A stretch of 64,000 nt of DNA from DATDGX01 sp036521875 (GCA_036521875.1 DATDGX010000138.1:14282-78281), one strand, 5' to 3'; shown: positions 18,296-30,119, numbered from the stretch's first letter. A program made the numbers and translations. Notes: a model not told the origin generated them from the sequence alone.

Positions 18296-19681
18296 CTATT
18301 TTCGCGCATCGCACACCGCCCGGAGCTCGGGCGCCGCGTCGCCGTACACGTGGACCTGCCAGTCCAGCGAAGTCAGTGGCGTGAAGTTGTTCTCGTCGCC
18401 GCGGTTCAAATCCGTCTTCACCCATGGCAAACGGTCGCCGCCGTGAACCGTTCCCGCGCGCCCCTCGCTCAAGCTGCTTCCACGGTAGTTAACCGCCGTC
18501 TGTGAGACCGTGCGAAACAGGAAGCGTCGCACGGCCGCGAACTTGAAAAGGGCTGGGAACAAGAGCGGCACGAGGTCCAGTCGTACTAGCCGGGCGAGCG
18601 CTCCGCGGCTGGTCACTCCTGTGAAGGCCTGATCGGTCGTCGCGACCAGGCGCCGGGCAAAGGCGATTCGTTCCGGCTCGTAGCTGTCCAGGAGCGACGC
18701 GTTCGCACGCCCGTGCAGGACGGCGGCGAGTTTCCAGGCGAGGTTCACCGCGTCGCCGATGCCGGTGTTCATGCCCTGTCCACCCACGGGACTGTGGATG
18801 TGTGCGGCGTCGCCGAGCAGGAACGCACAACCCTTGCGGAAATGATCGGCGACCCGATGGTGCACGCGGTAGGTCGAGAACCAGTTTACGCGCTGGACGT
18901 CGATACGCATCCACTCGACCACGCGCTTGCTCACGTCGTCCCACGACAGGTTCTCAAGCTGGTGTTCGGCTTCCTCGCGCATGGTGCCGATGAGCCGCGC
19001 GCGCCCGTCGCCCTTCAACGGGAAGACGGCGAGAAAATCGGTGGTGTCCAGCGCGACATGCAGCTCGCCGTTCATCGTCGCTCCACCCGCTTCCACGTCG
19101 GCGACATAAAAGAGGTGGGCGTACGCCCCGCCCGGGAAGCCGATGTGCAGCGCCTCGCGCACGGTGGAATGTGCGCCGTCACACCCGGCAAGGTAGGTTG
19201 CCTCGCACGCCTCCCGGGCTCCGTCGGGCCGTTTCAGGTTCGCGAGCACACGACCGGCCGCATCCTCGAAGCTCGCCAACTCCGCCCCGCGCTCGACCTC
19301 GACGCCGGACTCGGCCAGGCGATCGACTAACAAACGCTCGTGCTCGTCCTGCGGAAAGATCAACGCGTATGGGAACGGGCTGAGTCCTGCGCCCATGTAG
19401 CCGAAAACGGCGCGTGCGGCCTGCTTGCCGGATACCCAGAGATTCGCGGCGACGACCTTCCGTCCATGTTCGACGACCGCCTCCGCGAGGCCGATCTGGC
19501 TGTACAGCTCGAGCGTGCGTGCCTGCACTGCAAGCGCGCGCGAGGTCGTCCCCGGCTCTCCCGTTTTGTCGACGATCCTCACGCGCACGCCCAGCCGTGT
19601 CAGCCACAGGGCCAACACCAGGCCGGTCGGCCCCGCGCCGACGATGAGGACGTCGGTGTCGTGAATCGACGATGAACTCAT
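18296..19681 (-). CDS. FAD-dependent monooxygenase (aromatic hydroxylase family), amber-truncated
   Basis: This 461-residue product is a PHBH/PheA-type flavoprotein hydroxylase that would use NAD(P)H and O2. It has the Rossmann start DVLIVGAGPTGLVLALWLTRLG, then YLAGCDGAHSTVREAL, and FLLGDAAHIHSPVGGQGMNTGIGDA, which binds the FAD ribityl chain. The frame stops at a TAG (18296-18298), yet conserved C-terminal sequence continues in the same frame to 18128 (full length would be 517 residues). Candidates are a nonsense mutation, a sequencing error or readthrough. Loss of the tail would probably destabilise the thioredoxin-like C-terminal domain. Confidence 0.8.
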   Translation of the reverse strand: MSSSSIHDTDVLIVGAGPTGLVLALWLTRLGVRVRIVDKTGEPGTTSRALAVQARTLELYSQIGLAEAVVEHGRKVVAANLWVSGKQAARAVFGYMGAGLSPFPYALIFPQDEHERLLVDRLAESGVEVERGAELASFEDAAGRVLANLKRPDGAREACEATYLAGCDGAHSTVREALHIGFPGGAYAHLFYVADVEAGGATMNGELHVALDTTDFLAVFPLKGDGRARLIGTMREEAEHQLENLSWDDVSKRVVEWMRIDVQRVNWFSTYRVHHRVADHFRKGCAFLLGDAAHIHSPVGGQGMNTGIGDAVNLAWKLAAVLHGRANASLLDSYEPERIAFARRLVATTDQAFTGVTSRGALARLVRLDLVPLLFPALFKFAAVRRFLFRTVSQTAVNYRGSSLSEGRAGTVHGGDRLPWVKTDLNRGDENNFTPLTSLDWQVHVYGDAAPELRAVCDARK

Positions 19682-19750
19682 CGCCTTAAATCGTTTTCAA
19701 TCAAATCGCGTAGCTGCGGTTGTTTCGGCACGATCCGGATCGCCATAAAT

Positions 19751-20518
19751 TCAACTGGCGGGCTTGGGGCGGAGGTGCGCTTCGTACCATGGGCGCATCG
19801 CGCGCAACGAGCGCATCTGATGATACGCGAGTTCGTCGTCCGGGTAGCGATGCTCCGGGCCGAGCACGCAGCCCGCCCGCGCGTGGCATCGCGGCGCGCA
19901 ATCCGGCTCGACCTCGACGCGATGCTGCAGGCACTTGGGAATGTCCCATCCGGCCGGGAAGCTCACCGCGCCAACCGGACAGGCCGGCATGCAGGAGCGC
20001 ACGGTGCAGCTCGGACACGGATCGAAACCGAGGCCGTCGCCGGGTGCGTCGATCAGTTCGTCAATCAGCAGCGCCGCGCGAAACGCGATCCACGGCCCGT
20101 AGACCGGATGCACGACCACGCCGAGGATGCTGGGTCCGGCGAGCCCCGCAGCCTTGCCCAGCTCGATAAAGTTCAAGGTGCGGCCGACTGGCGAGAACGG
20201 ATAGATGATTTCGCATCGCGCGCCGGCCGCGACGGCGGCGGGCGCCGCATCGCGCTCGATTACTTCCCGCGTGAAGTCGTCGAGCGGATGCTCGCGATTC
20301 CACCATCCGGGATGCAGCTCCGCGTGGTGCTTGAGTGCGTTCCAGAACGCACTGCCGCCATTGGCGATCACGACGATCGATCGCGCCCACGGCACCATCG
20401 CGGCGGCGCGCATCGGCGGCGATGCCGAATCGTCGTAGCGCGCGACGGGAATCGCGGCGACCAGGTTCAGGCCCTGCGATGCGACCGCGGCGCGAATCGA
20501 TTGAAGCGTGGTGCTCAC
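19751..20518 (-). CDS. Ferredoxin-type 4Fe-4S protein, QueG-like
   Basis: This 255-residue protein resembles the COG1600 (epoxyqueuosine reductase-like) fold. A cysteine cluster CPSCTVRSCMPACPVGAV is near residues 165-182. Further cysteines (KCLQ, DCAPRCHARAGC) suggest a second cluster. It is shorter than QueG (about 350-380 residues) and lacks the C-terminal HEAT-like part, so it is likely a paralogue of unknown substrate. It begins a minus-strand group but is separated from the flavoprotein gene by about 70 bases. Confidence 0.65.
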   Translation of the reverse strand: MSTTLQSIRAAVASQGLNLVAAIPVARYDDSASPPMRAAAMVPWARSIVVIANGGSAFWNALKHHAELHPGWWNREHPLDDFTREVIERDAAPAAVAAGARCEIIYPFSPVGRTLNFIELGKAAGLAGPSILGVVVHPVYGPWIAFRAALLIDELIDAPGDGLGFDPCPSCTVRSCMPACPVGAVSFPAGWDIPKCLQHRVEVEPDCAPRCHARAGCVLGPEHRYPDDELAYHQMRSLRAMRPWYEAHLRPKPAS

Positions 20519-20581
20519 GAAATCATCTTATTCGCGGTAATGAGGAACTCCGATAACGACTGCGCGATTTTGCAAATCACG

Positions 20582-20992
20582 CTATGCGATTTTGTAGGTG
20601 ACCAGCGCGTCGGCGACCAGCGCGCCGGAGTCGTCGCGGATTTCCACCGTGAGGCTCGCGATACGGTTGCCCTTGCGCCGCACCGCCGCGCGCGCTGCCA
20701 GGCCGGTTTTCACGGCGAAGCCCGCGTAGTTCACCGTCATCGAGATAGTCGCGCTGCGCGAGGTCTCCGCGAGACTCCACACCGCGGCGCACGCGGCAAA
20801 ATCGGCGAGCGACGCGACCGCGCCACCATGAATCGGAGCCCCGGGGCCGCCGTCGTTGAGCGCCATCAGATGATACGGCATCCGCGCGACGGCGACGCCG
20901 TCCTGCGCTGATTCGATCTTCAGTCCCAGGGCGACGGCGAACGGCGCTTTCTCGAGCGATTCGATTGCGGGACTGCGATTGGGAGCGGCCAT
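20582..20992 (-). CDS. PaaI-type hotdog thioesterase
   Basis: This 136-residue single-domain protein carries the hotdog signature IHGGAVASLADFAACAAV and the strand TISMTVNYAGFAVKTGLAARA. Family members hydrolyse acyl-CoA thioesters, often aromatic ones. The catalytic residue is the Asp after HGG. The neighbours (a SLOG-type protein and a HAD phosphatase on the same strand) do not reveal the substrate. The start at 20992 fits the usual family length. Confidence 0.8.
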   Translation of the reverse strand: MAAPNRSPAIESLEKAPFAVALGLKIESAQDGVAVARMPYHLMALNDGGPGAPIHGGAVASLADFAACAAVWSLAETSRSATISMTVNYAGFAVKTGLAARAAVRRKGNRIASLTVEIRDDSGALVADALVTYKIA

Positions 20993-21018
20993 GGGTGATT
21001 TTTAATCGGCGGGTTCTT

Positions 21019-21495
21019 TTATTTCGCTCGTGAGCGCGAGTCCATCAGGCGTAGCGCAGTCGCGACCGCATCGTGGGGCGTCGCGGCGCGCTCCAGCTCT
21101 TTGATTTCGTGCCACGAGTTGAGCGCGACGATCGGCCGCTTGAGCTTCAGCGCAAATCCGATTTCCGCGAGCGTGCCGCCTTCTCCGGCGAGCGCGATTA
21201 CCGCGTCGGCGCTGGCCACCACGATCGCATTGCGCGCCTCGCCCATTCCGGTTGCGATCGCGAATTCGATGTGCGGATTCGCGGCGCCGAGGTCGTAGCC
21301 CGGCAGAACACCGATGGTGTGGCCGCCCGCCGCGCGCGCGCCCGCCGCCGCCGCTTGCATCACGCCGCCGAGGCCGCCGTTGACCAGCACAGCGCCCGCA
21401 CGAGCCACCTCGCGGCCGACTTCGAACGCGGCGTCGCAGACTTCTTTGGGCGCGTCGCCGGCGCCGATGACGGTGATGGTGCGCGCGCGAGCCAT
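21019..21495 (-). CDS. TIGR00725/LOG-like nucleotide-binding Rossmann protein
   Basis: This 158-residue protein has a Rossmann start ITVIGAGDAPKEVCDAAFEVGREVA. Then come VNGGLGGVMQAAAAGARAAGG, the loop GVLPGYDLGAAN, and ALAGEGGTLAEIGFALKLKRPIVAL. These match the TIGR00725 branch of the SLOG superfamily. The lysine-decarboxylase/LOG active-site motif PGGxGTxxE is present only in loose form (AGEGGTLAE). Function is unknown for the branch. It follows the HAD gene with one base between. Confidence 0.75.
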   Translation of the reverse strand: MARARTITVIGAGDAPKEVCDAAFEVGREVARAGAVLVNGGLGGVMQAAAAGARAAGGHTIGVLPGYDLGAANPHIEFAIATGMGEARNAIVVASADAVIALAGEGGTLAEIGFALKLKRPIVALNSWHEIKELERAATPHDAVATALRLMDSRSRAK

Positions 21496-21496
21496 G

Positions 21497-22294
21497 TCAG
21501 CATCCGATCAAATCCGGCAGTTCGGAGAGATCGTCGATGATAAAATCGGGCGCGGGCACGCCCTCGGGAATTTCCTTGTCCGCGCGCCGGATCCACGCCA
21601 CGTGCATCCCCACCTGCTTGGCCCCGAGCACGTCGTCGTGCGGCGTATCGCCGACGAACAGGATGTCGTGCGCGTCGAGGCGCATCATCTCCATGACGCG
21701 CTTGAAGATGAGCGGATTCGGTTTGCGCATTCCCACGTCGGCCGAGATTATTATCGCCTCGAACAACTCGCGCACGCCGGTATCGAGCATTATTTCGTAG
21801 CCGGCTTGCGAGTCGTCGAAGTTCGAGACCAATCCCAGCCGGTAGCGGAGCGCGATCCTCTTCACTGCCTCGATGCGCGCAGGCGGCGCCGCGGTCACGC
21901 TCCTGACCCCACCCATATGAATCCGCGTGAGGCGTTCCGCGATGCCACGCCGGTCGGCCTGGTCGACTTCGAGGCGCGCGAGCGTCCGCACGAAGCGCTC
22001 GTGGCAGGTTATTTCGGTCAGTTGCGAGTTCCGCTCGGTGTGGACCTCATCGAGAGTCGTGATGTAGGCGCGGATGAAAGCGTCCTGCTGGTAGCGCGCG
22101 CCGAGCGCCGACTCGGCCGCCTCGAAAATCCACGGCATCGTGCTGTGGATCTGGCGCCCCTTCCATTCCATCGCAGGGAGCCGTTTTGGATCCCAGGTGA
22201 CGATCGTGTCGAACAGATCGAAAACGACGGCCTTAAAACTGATGCGGGAATTATCACTCAAGCGCGTTTCACCTATCGGTCGCGTTTCAGCCAC
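21497..22294 (-). CDS. HAD-superfamily hydrolase (subfamily IA)
   Basis: This 265-residue protein carries the HAD motifs in order. The nucleophile motif is AVVFDLFDTIVTW, motif II is LVSNFDDSQAG, motif III is the Lys in MRKPNPLIFKRV, and motif IV is FVGDTPHDDVLGAK. It should be a phosphatase or dehalogenase-like hydrolase. The substrate is unknown. The first 20 residues are outside the fold, so a start at a later codon is possible. Its 5' end overlaps the DUF4149 gene by eight bases. Confidence 0.8.
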   Translation of the reverse strand: MAETRPIGETRLSDNSRISFKAVVFDLFDTIVTWDPKRLPAMEWKGRQIHSTMPWIFEAAESALGARYQQDAFIRAYITTLDEVHTERNSQLTEITCHERFVRTLARLEVDQADRRGIAERLTRIHMGGVRSVTAAPPARIEAVKRIALRYRLGLVSNFDDSQAGYEIMLDTGVRELFEAIIISADVGMRKPNPLIFKRVMEMMRLDAHDILFVGDTPHDDVLGAKQVGMHVAWIRRADKEIPEGVPAPDFIIDDLSELPDLIGC

Positions 22295-22757
22295 GGGAGT
22301 TCAAAGCTCCCGCGGTTGCGGCCAGCGCGGCGAGATTCAGCATCAGTACTGCGCCGTTCAGGACGACAGACAGATGGTGCAGATGATCGAACTCGGCCTT
22401 GCGCGCGGGGTCGGGATTTTGCTCCTCGGCAACGGTTCGAATCTGATCGACGCGCGGGCGCACCACTACTCCGGCATAGAGCGTGAGCGCGAGCGCGATC
22501 GCGAGTGCGAACGCCGCCGCACCCCACCACAGTCGTGGCCCGCGCGCGGTTGCGAAGTAAATCGCGCTCGCCACCGCGATGGCGCCGGCGCCGTAGCCGA
22601 GTGCGTAGTAGAGTGGGAAGATTCCGCCCACCACTTTGCCCGCCTCGGCGATCGGAAGCCGCGTGAAAACGATCGGCGCGGTGAAGAACGAGAAGAACAC
22701 CACCGACCCGAGCCAGCACGCGACCGCGAGCAGATAAACGAACAGTACGATTACCAT
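22287..22757 (-). CDS. DUF4149 family membrane protein
   Basis: This 156-residue protein has four hydrophobic helices: VLFVYLLAVACWLGSVVFF, a pair near residues 45-100, and a C-terminal one near LNGAVLMLNLAALAA. The loop FDHLHHLSVVLNG and the FFTAPIVFTRLP segment are typical of DUF4149/TMEM205-like proteins. The function is not known. It is coupled to the HAD gene by a small overlap, which suggests co-translation. Confidence 0.75.
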   Translation of the reverse strand: MVIVLFVYLLAVACWLGSVVFFSFFTAPIVFTRLPIAEAGKVVGGIFPLYYALGYGAGAIAVASAIYFATARGPRLWWGAAAFALAIALALTLYAGVVVRPRVDQIRTVAEEQNPDPARKAEFDHLHHLSVVLNGAVLMLNLAALAATAGALNSRG

Positions 22758-22833
22758 CGGACGGTTATACCGCGAGGCTCACGATGCGCGCGCACGTCAA
22801 TTGGGATGCGTTTTTCAGTCGAGATAAGTCGTT

Positions 22834-23259
22834 TCAGTTGAGATAAGTTTTGCGCGCGCCGGGCAGCGGCTTGCGCTCCGAGAATCCGCTGTCCATCGTA
22901 TGCCACGCGACCACTCTCGGCTCGCCGAATTGCCAGCACAGGAAGACAACCTCCTCGCCGGTGTCGCAGGGAAAATCCACCAGTCCCTGGTCGATGTCCT
23001 TGAGGAAGCATCCGAGCGCTTCGATCTGGCCGGCGGCGTCGGACATGCTGGTGGTAAACGTCCTCAGTTCCGGATGCAGGTCGACGATGTCCGGTAGCTC
23101 CATCCCGAGGAGCGACGAGTCCGCGTCGGCGAGCTGTTTGACGCGCTCGCGGAGCGAGTTCGCCTGCATCTGGAGTTTGCGCACCAGTATCTCCAGACGG
23201 GGGATTAGTTCGTCGGCTTCTTCGGTGCTGAAGAGCTTTTCAAAGCGCTGTTTGGCCAA
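22834..23259 (-). CDS. DUF2203 family protein
   Basis: This 141-residue protein matches DUF2203 (COG4911). An N-terminal amphipathic coiled-coil (FSTEEADELIPRLEILVRKLQ) is followed by GCFLKDIDQGLVDFPC, the strand VVFLCWQFGEPRVVAWH and a Gly/Phe-rich end. No biochemical role is known. It lies divergent to lon, with about 220 bases between the starts. Confidence 0.75.
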   Translation of the reverse strand: MAKQRFEKLFSTEEADELIPRLEILVRKLQMQANSLRERVKQLADADSSLLGMELPDIVDLHPELRTFTTSMSDAAGQIEALGCFLKDIDQGLVDFPCDTGEEVVFLCWQFGEPRVVAWHTMDSGFSERKPLPGARKTYLN

Positions 23260-23476
23260 CGTTATTACGGCAGTGGCGCAGGCGTTCGACCGTGATTAGC
23301 TTAGTTACCGGAGGTCACCTTGTCTGCCCGAGATCGCTATACTACGGTAAATCACGGCAGCCGCGAAAGTCACGCACGCGATGGAAGCCGCGCGGATGTT
23401 GAAAGTCGCACCTGCGGAATTGGCGCAAGGTCCCCCTCCTTAACTGATCTCCACAGATCCCTTATGAGAAGGCCTA

Positions 23477-25978
<2,502 letters not shown>

Positions 25979-26115
25979 ACTGAAGTTCTTCAAAGTTCTC
26001 CACAGTTAGTAGTGGATGCGCGCCTTGGCAGCGGCCAGGGCGCCTTGCGCCAGTTCCGCGCGCCGAATAATTACGAAGGAGCAGGGGAATCAGTTCGCGG
26101 GGAGATACGTTCTCG

Positions 26116-27156
26116 ATGCCAGAGCTCAGAAAGGATCCGGTCGTAGGCCGGTGGGTAATTATGTCCACGGAGCGCAGCAAGCGCCCGTCGGATTTCAACA
26201 AAGCGCGCGAAGGCCGCAAGGGCGGCCCGTGCGTGTTCTGCGCCGGGATGGAGCATCTCACTCCGCCCGAGGTGCTGTCGTATCGTGAGCCGGGAACCGT
26301 GCCCAATCAGCCCGGATGGCGGGTGCGCGCGGTGCCGAACAAATTTCCCGCCCTCAGGATCGAGGGCGCGGCGGGCCGCCGCGGCGAGGGCTTGTACGAT
26401 CTGATGAACGGGATCGGCGCGCACGAGGTCGTGATCGAAACGCCCGATCATGACCAGACGATGGCCGACATCACGCCGCGCCAGATCGAGGAAGTGCTGT
26501 GGGCGTATCGCGACCGCGTGCTCGATCTCGCCCGCGACGAGCGCTTTCGCTACGTGCTCATATTCAAGAACCACGGCGCAGAGGCCGGCGCCAGCCTCGA
26601 GCATCCGCACTCGCAACTGATCGCACTGCCGATTCTTCCGCTCAGCGTCCAGCAGGAGCTGCGCGGCTCCAGTGACTACTACCAGCTCAAAGAGCGATGC
26701 ATCTTCTGCGATATCGTCAGCCAGGAGGCGCAGGCGCGCAGCCGCGTCATCCTGGAGAACGAGTTGTTCATAGTGGTGTGCCCGTTCGCGGCGCGCTTCC
26801 CGTTCGAGCTGGTGATGATTCCCAAGGTGCACTCCTCGCACTTCGAGTTTGCCACCGCGAGCGAATACCGTGCGCTGGCGCATTCGATCAAGGCGACACT
26901 GGGCGCGCTCAAGACGGCGCTGTCCGATCCGCCGTTCAACTACATCATCCACTCGGCGCCGCTGCGCGAGCCGGAGAGCAAGCATTACCACTGGCATCTG
27001 GAGATCACACCCGCGCTCACCAAGGTGGCGGGTTTCGAAGTCGGCACCGGGTTCTACATCAATCCGATGCCGCCAGAGGACGCCGCCGCGCATCTGCGCG
27101 CGACTATGGCGGAGAGCAGCGAGCTTCCCGAAAAGCAGGCCGCGCAGGTGATCTGA
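26116..27156 (+). CDS. galT: Galactose-1-phosphate uridylyltransferase
   Basis: GalT exchanges UMP between UDP-glucose and galactose-1-phosphate. The 346-residue protein starts ELRKDPVVGRWVIMSTER, typical of the family. It has two CxxC zinc ligand pairs (CVFCAGME, CIFCDIV) and the catalytic EHPHSQLIALP. KHYHWHLEITP near the end is the second HIT-type motif. A GGAGAT site precedes the start. It is followed by glgA, so both genes handle activated sugars. Other HIT-family nucleotidyltransferases are unlikely, given the length and double domain. Confidence 0.92.
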   Translation: MPELRKDPVVGRWVIMSTERSKRPSDFNKAREGRKGGPCVFCAGMEHLTPPEVLSYREPGTVPNQPGWRVRAVPNKFPALRIEGAAGRRGEGLYDLMNGIGAHEVVIETPDHDQTMADITPRQIEEVLWAYRDRVLDLARDERFRYVLIFKNHGAEAGASLEHPHSQLIALPILPLSVQQELRGSSDYYQLKERCIFCDIVSQEAQARSRVILENELFIVVCPFAARFPFELVMIPKVHSSHFEFATASEYRALAHSIKATLGALKTALSDPPFNYIIHSAPLREPESKHYHWHLEITPALTKVAGFEVGTGFYINPMPPEDAAAHLRATMAESSELPEKQAAQVI

Positions 27157-27362
27157 GCATCGCGGGCATGGCTCCTCGGCCGAGAGAGCGCGGCTCTCGA
27201 AACTGATCTCTTGGCAGCGCGATTCATATTCAGCTTCCTCGCGCTTCACGGCAACGATTTTTTTTCGAGACGACAGCCGATTTCTTTTGCGCTTGCTCGA
27301 ATCTCCCTGCATGATGTCTGGACGCGCACGATTCACGTGCGCGGAGATGAGCTTCCCAATCC

Positions 27363-28820
27363 GTGAAGATCGCGATCGTTGCCGCTGAAATTGCCCCGTT
27401 CGCTAAAGCGGGCGGCCTCGCCGACGTTATCGGCGCGCTACCCGGCGCGCTCAAGGCCGCGGGCGCCGATCCTGCCCTCATTGTCCCGGGTTACAAGGCC
27501 ATCCTCAGCAAGCTCGAGACGGCGCCGGTCGGCCAAGCGATGACGGTCCGCGTCGGCGATCGCCCGGAGCCATTTACCGTGCGCCGCGGCGCCGATCGCA
27601 CCGGGGTGCCGATTTATCTGATCGATCATCCTGAGTACTTCGGACGCGACGGAATTTACGGCGAGAAAGGCGCCGACTACCCAGACAATCTACGCCGCTA
27701 CATCTTCTTCGGCCGCGCCGCCGCTCTGGTATCCGCCGAGATCGTGCATCCCGACGTTGTCCACGCACACGACTGGCACGCCGCGGTGGCGCCAATCGTG
27801 ATGCGCGCCGATCCGGCTTTGCGCGCGCGATTCGCGCGCACCCTGGCCGTGTTCACGATCCACAACCTCGCTTTCCAGGGCCTCATGGAGCGCGCTGAAT
27901 TTTCGCTCCTCAATCTCGACGCGTCGTACTTCTCGGTGGACTATCTCGAGTTCTGGGGCCGCGTGAATCTGATGAAAGGCGCGGTGGTGCTCTCCGACGC
28001 CGCCTCGACGGTCAGCCCGACCTACGCGCGCGAGGTTACCACTGATCCCGAGCTGGGATTCGGACTGGAGGGCGTGCTCCGCGCCAAGGGTAATCGGTTC
28101 GTTGGGATCCTCAATGGCGCTGACTACCACGAGTGGGATCCGGCGACCGACTTGATGATTCCGGCAACCTTCAGCGCGCGCAATCCGCTCGGCAAGCGGG
28201 TGTGCACGCGCGAGCTGCGCGCCAAGCTCAACCTACCGCCCTGGGACCATCGCCCGCTGGTCGGGATGGTAACCCGAATGACGGCGCAGAAGGGAATCGA
28301 TCTGCTCAAGGAGGCACTCGAGCAGGTGATGGAACTCGACTTGCAACTGGTGATGCTCGCGAGCGGAGATCCCGAGATGGAAGCCTACTTCCGCCAGGCC
28401 GAGCAGCGCTATCACGACCGCCTGCGCGCGCTGATCGAGTTCGACAACACGCGCGCGCATCAGATCCAGGCCGGCAGCGACGCGTTCCTGATGCCGTCGC
28501 GGTTCGAGCCGTGTGGACTGACGCAGATGTACGCGCTGCATTACGGCAGCGCGCCGGTGGTCCGCGCGACCGGCGGATTGCGCGACACGGTGACCGAGTT
28601 CAGTCCGGAAAGCGGCAGCGGCAACGGTTTTGTGTTCGAGGATTGCAGCCCCGAAGATCTGGTCGCGGCCCTTCGCCGCGCCGCCGCGATGTTCAAGAAC
28701 GGGCCGCAATGGCGCCGCCTGATGCAGAACTGCTTCGCGGCGGATTTCTCCTGGGACCGCGCCGCGCGCGAGTATCTCGGATGGTTCGAGCGGCTGCGCG
28801 CCGCGCGTGGCTCCGATTAA
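27363..28820 (+). CDS. glgA: Glycogen synthase (GT5)
   Basis: GlgA adds glucose from ADP-glucose to alpha-1,4-glucan. The 485-residue protein starts with a GTG and reads KIAIVAAEIAPFAKAGGLADV, including the KxGGL nucleotide-sugar motif. VHAHDWHAAVAP, TIHNLAFQGL, and the C-terminal RFEPCGLTQMYALHYGS are all present. The E-x7-E-type catalytic glutamate is in this last segment. No branching or phosphorylase genes accompany it, so glycogen genes must be dispersed. Confidence 0.94.
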   Translation: MKIAIVAAEIAPFAKAGGLADVIGALPGALKAAGADPALIVPGYKAILSKLETAPVGQAMTVRVGDRPEPFTVRRGADRTGVPIYLIDHPEYFGRDGIYGEKGADYPDNLRRYIFFGRAAALVSAEIVHPDVVHAHDWHAAVAPIVMRADPALRARFARTLAVFTIHNLAFQGLMERAEFSLLNLDASYFSVDYLEFWGRVNLMKGAVVLSDAASTVSPTYAREVTTDPELGFGLEGVLRAKGNRFVGILNGADYHEWDPATDLMIPATFSARNPLGKRVCTRELRAKLNLPPWDHRPLVGMVTRMTAQKGIDLLKEALEQVMELDLQLVMLASGDPEMEAYFRQAEQRYHDRLRALIEFDNTRAHQIQAGSDAFLMPSRFEPCGLTQMYALHYGSAPVVRATGGLRDTVTEFSPESGSGNGFVFEDCSPEDLVAALRRAAAMFKNGPQWRRLMQNCFAADFSWDRAAREYLGWFERLRAARGSD

Positions 28821-28846
28821 CCTGAGCCGCGGATTAGACCGGGGAA

Positions 28847-29266
28847 ATGGCCGGCACCCGAAAGCACTACCTCGTCTATGCCGATGGCTCCTGTATCGGC
28901 AATCCCGGCCGCGGCGGATGGGGCGCGGTGATAATTGAGGAAGGCGAGGGCGAGCGGCGCGAAATAAACGGCCACGATCCCGCGACCACCAACAATCGCA
29001 TGGAAATCCTGGCCGCGGTTGAGGCGCTGCGCCACACCGATCCAGCGTCGAGCGTCGTGCTCAGAAGCGACAGCCAGTACCTAGTGCATACGATGAACAA
29101 AGGATGGAAGCGCAAGGCGAACCTCGACCTGTGGCAGCAGCTCGATGCGGAAGTGGCGCGCCGCCACGTCCAGTTCGAGTGGGTCCGGGGTCACGGCTAC
29201 GATCCGCTCAACGATCGCGCCGACCAACTCGCCAACCTCGGCTCCGACCGTAAAATAGTGGACTAG
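28847..29266 (+). CDS. rnhA: Ribonuclease HI
   Basis: This 139-residue enzyme cuts RNA in RNA-DNA hybrids. The catalytic DEDD set is visible: Asp in YADGSCIGNPGRGGWG, Glu in NNRMEILAAVEAL, Asp in RSDSQYLVHTMNKGW, and Asp near the end in NDRADQLA. The handle region KRKANLDLWQQL is present. It follows glgA by about 25 bases and probably shares its transcript. It is convergent with the methyltransferase-like membrane gene. Confidence 0.94.
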   Translation: MAGTRKHYLVYADGSCIGNPGRGGWGAVIIEEGEGERREINGHDPATTNNRMEILAAVEALRHTDPASSVVLRSDSQYLVHTMNKGWKRKANLDLWQQLDAEVARRHVQFEWVRGHGYDPLNDRADQLANLGSDRKIVD

Positions 29267-29278
29267 GCTTTGCTCCGC

Positions 29279-30046
29279 TCACCAGACGCTCGGGATCATC
29301 GCGTCGGTCTCGCGGCGGTACGCCTCGTAGTCCTCGCCATAGCGGACGAGCAGAATCAACTCCTCGGCTCGCACGCTGCGCCGCGCGACGATCACTCCAA
29401 TCACCAGGGTGAGCAGCGCCACGATCGGCGCACCGTACACCAGCGGCCAGGCGAACAGCACCAGGAACTCGCCCGCATAGATCGGATGGCGGATGTAGCG
29501 ATAGAGGGCGCGGCGCACCAGCACGCGTTGCTCGCGGCCGGACCGATCCGCGGAAAAGAAGTGGAGCTGGATTCGGGCGCCCAGCGCCAGCCATAACCCC
29601 GCCAGTTCGAGCAGCAGTCCGAGCGCGCCCGCCCATGCCGGCGCCTCGCCGCCGTAGATGTAGGTGCGCTCAAACGGCGCGGCTGCAAATAGCACCAGGA
29701 TTGGCACCTGGTTCATGATGCGGGCGCCGAGCGAGTCGCGGCGCACCGTCTCCGGGTCGTCTTCGCGCACCAGCAACTCCGACAGGCGGAATCCGCCGTA
29801 GGCAAGCAGGTACGCCGCGACATAGTGATGGTCGCGGAAGTACGCGGTGATGCCGAGGCCGAGCGCGACCGAGCCGATGATCGCGGTCAGGAAAATCGCG
29901 AGCTCGCAGATTCGCAGCGCGAAGTCATGACTCATCACGAGCCGCGGCGCTGCTACCTTCGTTTGCGCAGTGAGCGGTCCTGTCGCACGCAAAGGACCCG
30001 TGGACTTCGAGGGTTCGGCTGAGTCAGGGATTCGGTCGCTGTCCAT
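29279..30046 (-). CDS. Isoprenylcysteine carboxyl methyltransferase (ICMT/PEMT)-family membrane protein
   Basis: This 255-residue protein has five or six hydrophobic helices, for example LRICELAIFLTAIIGSVALG and LLLELAGLWLALGARI. The C-terminal SAM-binding motif of the ICMT/PEMT family reads YRYIRHPIYAGEFLVLFAWPLVYG, with EELILLVRYGEDYEAYRRE after it. Eukaryotic members methylate prenylated cysteine; most bacterial members have unknown substrates. It is read away from the small-peptide array, with the array's control region between them. Confidence 0.8.
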   Translation of the reverse strand: MDSDRIPDSAEPSKSTGPLRATGPLTAQTKVAAPRLVMSHDFALRICELAIFLTAIIGSVALGLGITAYFRDHHYVAAYLLAYGGFRLSELLVREDDPETVRRDSLGARIMNQVPILVLFAAAPFERTYIYGGEAPAWAGALGLLLELAGLWLALGARIQLHFFSADRSGREQRVLVRRALYRYIRHPIYAGEFLVLFAWPLVYGAPIVALLTLVIGVIVARRSVRAEELILLVRYGEDYEAYRRETDAMIPSVW

Positions 30047-30101
30047 AAACCAACTTTCTCAGATGCGCGATGCGGAGCAAACAGGACCGGCGCGCGACGC
30101 A

Positions 30102-30119
30102 CAGGGGTCAGCCCCCCTG
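30102..30119. repeat. Dispersed hairpin repeat, isolated copy
   Basis: A CAGGGGTCAGCCCCCCTG hairpin, followed by CACCCA, is the same short palindrome seen near trxB and moaC. It lies between the ICMT-like gene and the peptide array. Confidence 0.55.

Noticed and set aside
18296..18298. TAG decoded as pyrrolysine
   Set aside because: TAG ends ordinary genes here, for example rnhA and trxB, and no pyl gene is in the window; a plain nonsense change is simpler.
23338..23343. TATACT as a full lon promoter
   Set aside because: The best TTGNCN element is only 12 bases upstream and no sigma-32-like pair is found.
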